This document shows, in pieces, positions 26,334 through 35,464 of a DNA stretch of 64,000 nt. Location of the stretch: positions 310,001-374,000 of the forward strand of contig NZ_JAAQPI010000001.1 of assembly GCF_011683955.1 (NCBI RefSeq), written 5' to 3'. Both the position numbers and the translations under genes were made by a program. The stretch's first letter is position 1. Every line of letters begins with the position of its first letter. The stretch comes from Pseudomaricurvus alkylphenolicus (lineage in GTDB: Bacteria > Pseudomonadota > Gammaproteobacteria > Pseudomonadales > Cellvibrionaceae). Below the pieces are notes generated by a model, which was given only the letters and a program-made list of their open reading frames with translations, was not told where the DNA came from and searched no databases.

Positions 26334-27488
26334 ATGCAATTTACCGAAGAACACAATGCGATTCGCCAGACCGTCGCGAGTTTTGTAGATAAGGAGATCA
26401 ACCCCTATTGCGATGAGTGGGAAAAAGAAGGCATTTTCCCTGCCCATATGTTGTTCAAGAAATTGGGGGATCTGGGACTTTTGGGAATTCACAAACCCGC
26501 AGAGTACGGCGGCATGGGGCTCGACTACAGCTACCAGACGGTCTTTTTGGAAGAGCTGGGCCGCATCCACAGCGGTGGTGTCTCCATGGGCATTGGGGTA
26601 CAAACCGATATGTCTACACCTGCCCTGGCCCGTTATGGCAGTGATGAGCTCAAACGAGACTTTCTTGCTCCCGCTATCGCTGGCGACGTGGTGACATCCA
26701 TTGCCGTCAGCGAACCTCATGCCGGTTCCGATGTAGCGGCGATCAAAACCAACGCGAAGAAAGACGGTGACGACTACATCATCAATGGCTCCAAGATGTG
26801 GATTACCAATTCAACCCAGGCTGATTTTCTTTGCCTGCTGGCGAACACCAGTGACGGTAGCGTTCATAGCAACAAGTCTCTGATTATCGTTCCCACCAAC
26901 TCCCCTGGCATCTCTTTTTCCGAACGACTGGATAAGCTGGGCATGCGCTCTTCGGATACGGCGCAGATATTCTTCGATAACGTGCGCGTACCGCAACGTA
27001 ACCGCATTGGTGAAGAAGGGATGGGCTTTACCTACCAGATGATCCAATTCCAGGAAGAGCGTATTTATGCCGCCGCCAACGTGCTGAAAGTCATGGAGCA
27101 CTGCATTGGTTCCACCATCGAGTACACCAGGGAAAGACATGTCTATGGCAAACCTCTGTTGGAGCAGCAGGTGATCCACTTCCGTCTGGCTGAATTGCAG
27201 ACCGAGGTAGAGGCACTGCGAGCGCTGACCTACGACGCAGTAGAAGGTTATGTCAACGGCATTGATGTCACTCTGAAGGCCTCCATGGCCAAGCTCAAGT
27301 GCGGCCGACTGGTGCGGGAGGTGGCCGATTCCTGCCTGCAGTACTGGGGCGGTATGGGTTTTATGTGGGACAACCCTGTATCTCGTGCCTATCGTGACCA
27401 GCGAATTATGTCAATTGGCGGCGGCGCCGATGAGGTTATGCTGGGCATTATCGCCAAAAAAATGGGGATTTTGCCTAAACGCAGATAG
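26334..27488 (+). CDS. acyl-CoA dehydrogenase, AtuD/citronellyl-CoA dehydrogenase-like
   Basis: A 384-residue acyl-CoA dehydrogenase different from the 10699/16085 pair. Features include SEPHAGSD, ITNS, a likely catalytic Glu at E242 in QEERIYAA, and Gly at the MCAD position (IGGGADEV). Segments such as GLLGIHKPAEYGGMGLDYSY and MGIGVQTDM recall citronellyl-CoA dehydrogenase AtuD of acyclic-terpene catabolism, from memory of that family. GAAGGAGA precedes the ATG at a good distance. Dehydrogenation of an isoprenoid acyl-CoA would fit the branched-chain theme of island 1. Confidence 0.85.
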   Translation: MQFTEEHNAIRQTVASFVDKEINPYCDEWEKEGIFPAHMLFKKLGDLGLLGIHKPAEYGGMGLDYSYQTVFLEELGRIHSGGVSMGIGVQTDMSTPALARYGSDELKRDFLAPAIAGDVVTSIAVSEPHAGSDVAAIKTNAKKDGDDYIINGSKMWITNSTQADFLCLLANTSDGSVHSNKSLIIVPTNSPGISFSERLDKLGMRSSDTAQIFFDNVRVPQRNRIGEEGMGFTYQMIQFQEERIYAAANVLKVMEHCIGSTIEYTRERHVYGKPLLEQQVIHFRLAELQTEVEALRALTYDAVEGYVNGIDVTLKASMAKLKCGRLVREVADSCLQYWGGMGFMWDNPVSRAYRDQRIMSIGGGADEVMLGIIAKKMGILPKRR

Positions 27489-27536
27489 ATATCGACAGAG
27501 TTGGCTTTGATAGTCTGGAAAATAAAAGCAGGCTCT

Positions 27537-29855
27537 TTACGACGTCTTATAACCCCCAAGCATCTGCCGCAATTGATTTGCCAGAACCGACAATTCAGTA
27601 CTGCCACCGGCAATCATTTCCGCATTGTCGTTGGTCTTGGCCGAAACACTGGAAATCGCCACCACATTGTTGCTGATTTCGCTGGTGGTTGCACTTTGCT
27701 GTTCGGCTGCGCTGGCGATCTGCGCGCTCATGTCGTTTATCGCATTGATGGAGGAAACTATTTGATCAAACGCCGCTTTAGCCATCATGGCCTTGTCCAC
27801 GCTGGAGCGTGAACCTACCCGACTGTTGGAGATAACCGAGACGGCACTCTTGGCACTGGTCTGCAATTGCTCAATGATGGCATGGATCTGGTGGGTCGAA
27901 TCCTGGGTTCGTTGCGCCAGGCCACGTACTTCGTCTGCAACCACGGCAAAGCCGCGACCGGAATCCCCTGCCCGAGCGGCTTCAATAGCGGCATTGAGTG
28001 CCAGCAGATTAGTCTGCTCGGCAATACTTTCGATCACTTCCAGTACACTGCCAATTTTCTCGCTTTCGGCGTGCAGTTCCTCAATCACCGTGGAGGCACT
28101 TTCAATTTCCGTCGCAATGACTTCAATGGCGTTGCGGCAGTCCTCGATCACAACCTGACCTTCGCCGGTATTGGCGTGAGCCTTGCGTGCCGCCTCAGCG
28201 GCATTGCTGGCCCCCCGGGCCACCTCATCCACCGACACCGACATCTGGGTCAGTGCAGTAGCCACCTGCTGGGTTTGCTGATGCTGATTTTCAATGTCCT
28301 GTTTGGTTTCTCTGGAGACGGCTGAGAATTGCTCGGAGGAGGACGCCAGATGCGCCACCGAATCGTTCAGTTCAGAGACCATATTCAACAATTTGCCGAC
28401 AAATACGTTAAACCAGTGCGCCATCTCAGACAGTTCATCCTTACCGCTGGCGTCAAGCCGCTGGGTCAGATCCCCCTCGCCTTCGGCAATATCTTTGACC
28501 ATGGCGACGGTCTGATTAATGGGTTTAACGATCTGGCGGGAAAACAGCCAACCGGCGACTCCGGCAGCGAACAAGGTTATCAGTCCGGAAAATAGCCCTT
28601 TGCTGATAATGTCGTTACGCAAATCCACCACAGGCAACAGAGCCTCTTCGGCATCGATCTCGCTCATAATGGCCCAGTTCAAACCCTCAATACGCAGGAG
28701 CTTATAGGCGGACATCACTTCGACACCACGATAGTCCCTGAACCGGGCAAATCCCTCATCGCCAGACAAGGCCGCCCGGGTTCCTTCGGTATCCACCCTT
28801 TGCAAACCAATGCTGGTACCCTTGGCAGCCAACTCGTTCACCTGCGCCGTGGAAAGACCCACCTCTTCCATAGTACGAAGATAGCCATCCGGGTCCTCCT
28901 GCAGGAACCGACTCTGGCTGCGCATCGTCATATCCTGCCCCACCAGGTAGGTCTCGCCGGAGGCGCCCAGGCCAGTTTTCATCCAGTTACCCTGGTGCGT
29001 CATGACCGCATTGATCCGGTCGATGGGCATCTGGAAGATCAGCACTGCCACCTTTTCATCACCATCGTAAACAGGTGAGGCGATAAATGACGCCGGCGAC
29101 TCGTAGGACGGCGTGTAGGGAGAAAAGTCCGTCAGCACCACTGAATCCCTGTCCGCTCGATTGGCTCTGCGAAAAGCCTCACCGAGGGTGCTGTTGGCAA
29201 ACGACCCGCTGATCAGGGAGGTCGCATAGTCGACCTCTTTAAACACACTGTATACGATGTTGCCACTGTGGGGCTCGACAATGAAGATGTCGTAATAACC
29301 GAAGCGTTCGAGAAAATCGCGAATGTGAGGATGAAAACGCTGATGGGCCCGACTGTAGTCACTGCCGTCTTCGGCGGCAGCGAGCAAATGTTTTTCACCC
29401 AGTGGATGGGGATTGGCCTGGATATACTGATATTGGAGTTCCAGTGCGCGAGGTTCCAACTGATCAAGCATAGACTGCACTGGAGGACGGTTTCCGCCAT
29501 TTTGCTCGCGGTACTGTCGAGCAAAATTCTGGATATAGTAGTTCTCCAGTTGTTCCCGTTTTGTCTCAGTATCACTCAGTGGCAGCTCTCTGTAGGCCTG
29601 GGAAAACTCCCGGGCCGCATCCATGATCATGCGATTATTGGAAAGCGTTAGAACCTGATTGCGGATGGTGTCAAAATAGCTGGTGATATTGGCGGCGGTG
29701 GTATCCCGGATGGAGACCAACTGACGTTGCGCCTGCTGCTCCAGTGTGTTTCTGCCTGATTCGATAGCGCCGAGCCCGACGACGAAACAACCGACCGCAA
29801 CGGGTACAAGCGCCAAAAGTAAAGCGCCCAGCGTTAACTTGGTACGGATCTTCAT
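27537..29855 (-). CDS. methyl-accepting chemotaxis protein, dCache type
   Basis: Transmembrane chemoreceptor of 772 residues. An N-terminal membrane segment (about 9-30) is followed by a large periplasmic double-Cache-like sensor to about 370, a second membrane segment ([15 protein letters not shown]) and a HAMP domain ([25 protein letters not shown]). The signalling tip has the canonical hairpin [32 protein letters not shown] (written here only as a landmark: [12 protein letters not shown]). The ATG at 29855 has GGGAGAGG 7-8 bases upstream and gives a proper membrane N-terminus. No C-terminal CheR-tether pentapeptide. It is convergent with the acyl-CoA dehydrogenase; the ligand may be a local substrate. 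Confidence 0.93.
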   Translation of the reverse strand: MKIRTKLTLGALLLALVPVAVGCFVVGLGAIESGRNTLEQQAQRQLVSIRDTTAANITSYFDTIRNQVLTLSNNRMIMDAAREFSQAYRELPLSDTETKREQLENYYIQNFARQYREQNGGNRPPVQSMLDQLEPRALELQYQYIQANPHPLGEKHLLAAAEDGSDYSRAHQRFHPHIRDFLERFGYYDIFIVEPHSGNIVYSVFKEVDYATSLISGSFANSTLGEAFRRANRADRDSVVLTDFSPYTPSYESPASFIASPVYDGDEKVAVLIFQMPIDRINAVMTHQGNWMKTGLGASGETYLVGQDMTMRSQSRFLQEDPDGYLRTMEEVGLSTAQVNELAAKGTSIGLQRVDTEGTRAALSGDEGFARFRDYRGVEVMSAYKLLRIEGLNWAIMSEIDAEEALLPVVDLRNDIISKGLFSGLITLFAAGVAGWLFSRQIVKPINQTVAMVKDIAEGEGDLTQRLDASGKDELSEMAHWFNVFVGKLLNMVSELNDSVAHLASSSEQFSAVSRETKQDIENQHQQTQQVATALTQMSVSVDEVARGASNAAEAARKAHANTGEGQVVIEDCRNAIEVIATEIESASTVIEELHAESEKIGSVLEVIESIAEQTNLLALNAAIEAARAGDSGRGFAVVADEVRGLAQRTQDSTHQIHAIIEQLQTSAKSAVSVISNSRVGSRSSVDKAMMAKAAFDQIVSSINAINDMSAQIASAAEQQSATTSEISNNVVAISSVSAKTNDNAEMIAGGSTELSVLANQLRQMLGGYKTS

Positions 29856-30032
29856 GTGCCACCTCTCCCTGAGTCCCTGTAGCTGTCTCCATAGGCCGTT
29901 GTATGGAGTCTCTATAGCTTGGACGAACTTTGGCGCGCGCACCACAACTGATTTATCTATCAGCGTAAATAAAGTTTATTTATCAGGCCGCCGAGATCAT
30001 ATCTGACACAGTTGTTCCGTTCTTATAAATGG

Positions 30033-30069
30033 AAGAGGCTACCGAATGAGTAACTCGGTAGCCTCTTTT
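30033..30069. terminator. hairpin terminator downstream of the desaturase fusion
   Basis: AAGAGGCTACCGA and TCGGTAGCCTCTT are perfectly complementary 13-base arms with a 9-base loop, followed by TT on the plus strand; on the minus strand the T-tract is short. It lies 35 bp after the desaturase-fusion stop codon and probably ends that operon's transcript. Confidence 0.65.
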
Positions 30070-30103
30070 ACGCTTTGATCGGTTACTTCCTGATAGTTAG
30101 CGG

Positions 30104-32356
30104 TCAGAACTCATCATAAGCAATCTGCCCTTCCGGCACTGCCAATTCCTCCAACATACCACGGGTTGCCTGCATCATCGCGGGCGGTCCGCACAGGTAG
30201 TACTCCACCGCTTTCGGGTCCGGGTGTGTGTCCAGTATCTGCTCGCGTACCATGTTGTGAATGAACCCTTCAAACGGCGCAGGCTCCTCCCCGTCCAGGG
30301 GCTCAGAGAACGCGTAGTGAAAGCTGAAGTTGGGGTATTTCTTTTCCAGCTCCAAGAAATAGTCCAGATAGAACATCTCCTTGCGTGAACGTGCACCATA
30401 CCAGAAGCTGATCTTGCGATTGCTGCCCTGGGACTCTAGCAGGTTAGAAATGTGTGATCTCATCGGGGCCATACCGGCACCACCGCCTACGTAGATCATC
30501 TCCCGGTCGCTGTCCTTGATGCGGAAGTCACCAAAGGGCCCCCTAGCCGTTACCCTGTCACCAGGTTTAAGACCAAACACATAGGAGGAACCCGCCCCCG
30601 CTTTGCACAATTGTCCCTGCGGCGGCAATGCGATGCGAACGTTGAAACGCAATTGACGGTCACTATCCGGGTTGCTGGCCAGGGAATAGTTACGACGACT
30701 GGCCGCAGCATTGGAGGCTTCTAAACCGAACAGATGGCCTTCTTTCCAGGCATCACTATATTCCTCCCCAACCTCAATATCACCCAGGGTTTTGTCCCGG
30801 TATTCAGGAATGTCCAATTGAATATAGTCGCCGGGCTGGAATTCAAATCCAGGAGAAATCCGTTCGGGCTCCAATACCAGTTCTTTGATAAAAGTCGCCA
30901 CATTATCATTGCTCACCACACGGAAGGCGTGTTCGGTCGAATCGTCCTCTTGACCCGCAGTAGAGATGTCCATATAGAGCACTCCATCGCGCCGCTCAAC
31001 CGCATAGCTGTGCAGATTGACACACACCGGTGCGCGCTGAACCGAGCCGTCGCGTACATCGAAGCGACCGTTATGCTTGGAACATTCGATCAGGTTGCCC
31101 TTGACCAGTCCATCAACCAGATGGGTATTACCGTGGGTACAGATGCCGTCTGTGGCGTAGTAGTTTCCGTCTTCGGTGCAATAAACCGCGAACGTCAATT
31201 CGCCGTGATCGAAACGAATCACATCCTCACGTTGCAGCACGTCAGCATCACAGACTTTGATCCAGCCCTCGGCATCGGCTTGGCCGGAAGACTTGAACAC
31301 ATAGCTGTGTCGCGGCGGTTCGGGCTGTTTGCCCGGCAGCTCCCGCTCTACAAAATAGGTGGGGTCGTCAGACTGACGAATCACCGCCGGAATGATTTCC
31401 TTCCAGGCTTCGGCCAAACCCTTGTAGGGTTTTGGGCAATCGTGCTTCATCAACTCATGCAGGCGCGGCAACGCGTGGTAAGGCACCAGCGGGAACATAT
31501 GGTGTTCAATATGGTAATTCATGTTCCAGTAGAGGTAGCGATTGATTGGGTTCATGTAAATGGTGCGGCTGTTTAGACGGTGATCCGTGACGTCTTCCGC
31601 CAATCCGGCGTGCTGACTCATACCGTAAATAATGCCCAGCCAGGAGCCATACAGCGACGGCAAACCGATATACATCAGTGGCAACCAGCTTTCTGCCGCC
31701 ACCGCCGTCACCACAACAGCCCCGTATATGGCCAGATAGATTCGCGCTTTAAAAAATATCTTTGGCCATTCACTGTCCGGCACAAAGGCCGCTGCGCGCT
31801 CGGATTTTTTGCCCAGCGCGTGCACAATCATGCGCTGGATTTCCGCCCACATGGCTTCTACCTTAAAAAATGCCAGCACCACACTGCGCAAGTTAGCCGG
31901 ACGAGGGACAGCAATTTCCGAGTCCCGCCCGACAATACTGGTATCCGTGTGATGGCGGGTATGGCTCCAGCGCCAGGTGGTGGACTCCCGGAAGATCATA
32001 AAAGAGGCGATTTCATAGAGGACGTTGTTCATCCAGTCGGTCTTAAACGCCGTACCGTGACTGGTTTCATGCCAGCGCGAATCCGACGAGGACGCATAGA
32101 TAACGCCATACAACATAAATGGCAACACGGCCCAGACAGTGCCCCACAATACATAACCTGCCCAGCCCGAGCCCAGCAGCAAAGCAAACCAGATCAGCGT
32201 GTCTCGTATCGCGGGGCCGTCCTTGCGTTCCAGCAGTTTACGCATTTCATCCTTGGCGATGGGTGTCGCATACCAAACCGCATCCGCGAGCCCGTTTTCC
32301 AGTGCCTGCTTACTGGACTCTCCAGTCAGGCTGTAGTCCACCATTGGACGTTCCAT
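30104..32356 (-). CDS. desaturase-Rieske-NAD(P)H reductase fusion (MocDEF-like)
   Basis: A self-contained monooxygenase chain of 750 residues. Residues 1-330 form a membrane fatty-acid-desaturase domain with HETSH (96-100), HTRHH (132-136) and HIEHH (282-286) as diiron ligands. Residues 365-465 are a Rieske ferredoxin domain with C406/H408 and C425/H428. Residues 470-750 are an FNR/NqrF-like reductase with RNYS (555-558), GGGAGMAP (624-631) and CGPPAMM (722-728). In rhizopine catabolism these modules occur as separate MocD, MocE and MocF proteins that oxidatively demethylate a methoxy-inosamine. Here it is last in an operon with a LacI regulator, aldo/keto reductase and esterase. Hydroxylation or O-/N-demethylation of a sugar-like ligand is inferred; lipid desaturation is the alternative. 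Confidence 0.88.
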   Translation of the reverse strand: MERPMVDYSLTGESSKQALENGLADAVWYATPIAKDEMRKLLERKDGPAIRDTLIWFALLLGSGWAGYVLWGTVWAVLPFMLYGVIYASSSDSRWHETSHGTAFKTDWMNNVLYEIASFMIFRESTTWRWSHTRHHTDTSIVGRDSEIAVPRPANLRSVVLAFFKVEAMWAEIQRMIVHALGKKSERAAAFVPDSEWPKIFFKARIYLAIYGAVVVTAVAAESWLPLMYIGLPSLYGSWLGIIYGMSQHAGLAEDVTDHRLNSRTIYMNPINRYLYWNMNYHIEHHMFPLVPYHALPRLHELMKHDCPKPYKGLAEAWKEIIPAVIRQSDDPTYFVERELPGKQPEPPRHSYVFKSSGQADAEGWIKVCDADVLQREDVIRFDHGELTFAVYCTEDGNYYATDGICTHGNTHLVDGLVKGNLIECSKHNGRFDVRDGSVQRAPVCVNLHSYAVERRDGVLYMDISTAGQEDDSTEHAFRVVSNDNVATFIKELVLEPERISPGFEFQPGDYIQLDIPEYRDKTLGDIEVGEEYSDAWKEGHLFGLEASNAAASRRNYSLASNPDSDRQLRFNVRIALPPQGQLCKAGAGSSYVFGLKPGDRVTARGPFGDFRIKDSDREMIYVGGGAGMAPMRSHISNLLESQGSNRKISFWYGARSRKEMFYLDYFLELEKKYPNFSFHYAFSEPLDGEEPAPFEGFIHNMVREQILDTHPDPKAVEYYLCGPPAMMQATRGMLEELAVPEGQIAYDEF

Positions 32357-32368
32357 AGGTTTTCTCCC

Positions 32369-33376
32369 CTAAGATGTTTGACGCTTGCGCCAGTGTTTAT
32401 GCAAAAATTCAATACCGTCGCGCAGCGCGACCCGCCCCATGTCCACCTGCCCGGCCATAGCCACAAAGGCGTGTACCATGCCGTTGTACCTCACTACCCG
32501 GGTGTCGATGTTTTGGTTGTGCAAGGCAAGACCAAAGTGTTCACCCTCGTCACGCAGAATGTCGAACTCCGCGGTCTGGATCAGTGCGGGGGGTAACCCG
32601 GACAAATCGGCACACAACAGCGGTGCGACCAGTGGCTGTGTTCTGTCCTCGACCTCGCCCAGATAATGTTCCCGTGCCCAGACGTAAAACTCCGTTTCAA
32701 AAAAGTAATCGCGGGCGAAGCGGCGATGGCTGTCGGTGGAAAGTTCGCCGGGATTGGTAATGGGGTACATCAACCACTGGGCTGCGATAAGCGGGCCTGG
32801 TTCGTGGCCATGGCGCTGACGACAAAGTAATGTCAGCGCCGCAGCCAGGTTACCCCCGGCGCTGTCGCCGCCCACCGCCAGCCGTGAACCGTCGCCACCG
32901 TAGCGGCCAATGTTTTCCCTCACCCAACTAGTCGCTGCATAGGCGTCTTCGAGCGCGGCCGGAAACGGGTGTTCCGGTGCCAGGCGATAATCCACCGACA
33001 CCACCACACAGTGGCCGTGGCGGGCAATATAGCGACAAAGACTGTCGTGGCTGTCGATGCTGCAAAACACCCAGCAACCGCCGTGCAGGAACAACAGCAC
33101 CGGCAAAGTGGCTTCACTATCGGGTTGATAGATGCGTAAGCGCAGAAGGTCAGCGTCCGGCCCTTTGATATGAACATCCGTGACCTCCTCCAGCGGCTCG
33201 GCCGGGGGATAAAACGGTTGCAAAGCATCGGGGGCGCTGCGCACTGAAGCGGGCGTTTTTTCGGGTGGTGGTTGATCGCTTTGCTGCGCGCTGGATGCCA
33301 CCTGGGCCAGTACCTCTTTGACCTGGTGATCAAGTTCACCGGCCCAGCCCTTTTGTTCCACATTGAATCGGCTCAT
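32369..33376 (-). CDS. HSL-family alpha/beta-hydrolase 2
   Basis: Carboxylesterase of about 335 residues from ATG 33376. HGGCWVF is the oxyanion motif (a Cys replaces one Gly of HGGGW), VDYRLAPEHPFPA follows, and the nucleophile is in GDSAGGN. FDILRDEGE and GMVHAF supply Asp and His. The upstream in-frame extension to 33490 lies inside the aldo/keto reductase gene and is rejected. The start codon is 13 bp after that gene's stop, and the desaturase fusion begins 12 bp after this gene, so all three are co-transcribed. It may deacylate the substrate of the monooxygenase. Confidence 0.88.
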   Translation of the reverse strand: MSRFNVEQKGWAGELDHQVKEVLAQVASSAQQSDQPPPEKTPASVRSAPDALQPFYPPAEPLEEVTDVHIKGPDADLLRLRIYQPDSEATLPVLLFLHGGCWVFCSIDSHDSLCRYIARHGHCVVVSVDYRLAPEHPFPAALEDAYAATSWVRENIGRYGGDGSRLAVGGDSAGGNLAAALTLLCRQRHGHEPGPLIAAQWLMYPITNPGELSTDSHRRFARDYFFETEFYVWAREHYLGEVEDRTQPLVAPLLCADLSGLPPALIQTAEFDILRDEGEHFGLALHNQNIDTRVVRYNGMVHAFVAMAGQVDMGRVALRDGIEFLHKHWRKRQTS

Positions 33377-33389
33377 AGCGTTGGCTGCC

Positions 33390-34376
33390 TCAGCGAGGGA
33401 AGTACTTGCGCTCGTAGAGGTTAAGCAACCAACGATGGTGACGGCGAATGTCATCAAACACCTGCTGCGGCAAGGCACCCTTGTCGGCAATGGCGATGTT
33501 CTCCATCGCCTGTTCGGTCACGTGCATACTGATGGTGGCAGTGGTGACCCCCGGGTGACTCAGGACATAGCGAATCGCCAGTTCGGTCAAGGATTCGGCG
33601 TACTCAGGGATATAAGCACGCAAGGCCTCGACGCGACGCAAATATTCAGGCAGGGGTCCGGAGGAAAAATAGCCATCACGAAAATCACTTGATTCAAATT
33701 GGGTATCCGGGGTCAGCAATCCAGTCAATCCGCCTTCATCCAATACACAACGGGCGATCACCGCGACACCCTGCTGCCGGCAAATGGGAATCAAACTGTC
33801 AAACGCCAGCGGATCGAAGATATTGATAATGGTTTGCACGCTGTCTACCAGACCGGAACGCACAATAGCGATGGCCTGATCATGGCGATGGTCCGGAATG
33901 GAAACACCGATATGACGGATTTTCCCCTGTTTTTTCAGGGTTAGCAGCTCTTCCAGCCAGTATTCGTTTTCATACTGAGCCCAATACTGATGCAGTTGCA
34001 TCAGGTCGATGCAATCGATATCCAGCGCTTGCAATGAGGCTTCGACACTCTGAGTGACACTGCCCTTTGGATAGGCGATCTCCATGGGATTGGGAATGCC
34101 CCAGCCGCTGTTGGGACCGGATTCATCAGGACTGACCTTGGTGGCGATGAAGGGGCGCTCCCCCTGCCACTGTTTCAAAAAGCGCCCCACAATACGTTCG
34201 GAGTCACCATAAATACGAGCGGTGTCGATCATATTGATGCCACGGTCAGCACATTGGTTCATGCCGTCGATCAAGGTATTTTCATCAAAACTGCCAAAGG
34301 CGAAGTTAAGCCCCATAGCGCCAAAACAGAGTCGGGAAACCTGTCTTCCCGTGGATCCAAAATTCGTGGTTTGCAT
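33390..34376 (-). CDS. aldo/keto reductase
   Basis: NAD(P)-dependent aldo/keto reductase of 328 residues from ATG 34376. The catalytic Asp and Tyr are in MIDTARIYG; the strand with IDLMQLHQY carries the usual His. The C-terminal cofactor region has GVTTATISM. GGGAGAG lies 5-6 bases before the ATG at 34376, which decides the start. It belongs to the DUF4432-LacI-AKR-hydrolase-fusion operon and probably reduces or oxidises a sugar or polyol carbonyl of the same pathway. Confidence 0.9.
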   Translation of the reverse strand: MQTTNFGSTGRQVSRLCFGAMGLNFAFGSFDENTLIDGMNQCADRGINMIDTARIYGDSERIVGRFLKQWQGERPFIATKVSPDESGPNSGWGIPNPMEIAYPKGSVTQSVEASLQALDIDCIDLMQLHQYWAQYENEYWLEELLTLKKQGKIRHIGVSIPDHRHDQAIAIVRSGLVDSVQTIINIFDPLAFDSLIPICRQQGVAVIARCVLDEGGLTGLLTPDTQFESSDFRDGYFSSGPLPEYLRRVEALRAYIPEYAESLTELAIRYVLSHPGVTTATISMHVTEQAMENIAIADKGALPQQVFDDIRRHHRWLLNLYERKYFPR

Positions 34377-34394
34377 GGTTTTCTCTCCCAAGAA

Positions 34395-35417
34395 CTAATA
34401 CGTATTTTCAGACATAAAGATTTCCACCTTGGGCATCTGGATGCCCTGATTCACGGGCCGACCCTCGTTGTGGTTCAGCAACATTTCCACGACGGCGTAG
34501 ATTTCCTGGCGAATATCCTGATTGATAATGGCGTCCACCCAGCCCTCCAGCATCAGTTTGCGGGTGGAGGCGTTGAGTTCGTGCGCAATAAACACCACTT
34601 TTTTTCCGCCCTCCTTTTCCTGCAACGCGCGGGAGATACCGGAGGTGCCACCACCGATGTTGTAAATGCCCAACAGATGCGGGTGAGCACTCAGCAATTC
34701 TGAAGCAATAAGGTAGCTGCGCTCGTCGTCATCGAGCACTTCGGGGCGTTCCACAATCGTCAGTTGCCCGAAGCGTTCGCGAATCATGCTTTTGAAACCC
34801 GCCTCCCGTTCTTCGTGGCCACGGTAACGATGGCTGCCCAAAAACACCGCAACTTCGCCGTGCTCGGGGCGACCAAGAAAACGGCCAGTCAGCAGGCCGG
34901 CGGTGCGGCCGGCCGCTCGATTGTCGATGCCCACATAGGCCAGTCGCTCGGAGTAGGAGACGTCCGAGATCAGGCTGATGACGCCCAGGTCGCGTGCGCG
35001 CAGTGTTTTTACCGCCGCCCGCACCAGAGGGTGATCGAGCGCAACAAAAGCGATGCCATCGCTCTCCTCCCCTACCTCGATCAGCTTGTCCGCCAGCGCC
35101 TGAGGGTCGAAGCCCGGTACCGTATGCACGTGCACATCCGCTTGCATCAGGGCAAAGATGTTTTCGGATGTTTGAATTTCCTTTGAAAAGTATTCGAAAT
35201 AACGGGTGCGGGCGATTGGTAACACAAAGTCAAAACGGTAGCTGTTTCCCTGGCCCTGTTGGCTGGATACCTCATTCAGGTTTCGGGTACTGCGCATGGC
35301 GCCGAGTACTCGTTCGACGGTTTCGCCGCGCACACGCCCGCGCTGGTTAATGACCCGATCTACGGTGGCGCGACTGACACCGGCCTTGCGCGCGACTTCG
35401 TCAATAGTGACTTTCAT
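34395..35417 (-). CDS. LacI-family regulator 1
   Basis: A 340-residue LacI/GalR regulator with an N-terminal HTH (IDEVARKAGVSRATVDRVIN) and a periplasmic-binding-protein-like sensor with GVISLISDVSYSERLAYVGIDN and GRTAG. The HTH has TVDRVINQRG rather than the common TVSRVLN, as in LacI 2 at 36814, its clear paralog. AGAGAGGTAA precedes the ATG. It is embedded as the second gene of the operon that starts at 36658; the TGATGyATT palindromes at that promoter and at 49.9-50.6 kb are its best candidate operators (inference). Confidence 0.9.
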   Translation of the reverse strand: MKVTIDEVARKAGVSRATVDRVINQRGRVRGETVERVLGAMRSTRNLNEVSSQQGQGNSYRFDFVLPIARTRYFEYFSKEIQTSENIFALMQADVHVHTVPGFDPQALADKLIEVGEESDGIAFVALDHPLVRAAVKTLRARDLGVISLISDVSYSERLAYVGIDNRAAGRTAGLLTGRFLGRPEHGEVAVFLGSHRYRGHEEREAGFKSMIRERFGQLTIVERPEVLDDDERSYLIASELLSAHPHLLGIYNIGGGTSGISRALQEKEGGKKVVFIAHELNASTRKLMLEGWVDAIINQDIRQEIYAVVEMLLNHNEGRPVNQGIQMPKVEIFMSENTY

Positions 35418-35464
35418 GGTTACCTCTCTCAGTCAACAATAAGTCGCCAATGGGCGGGGACAGA

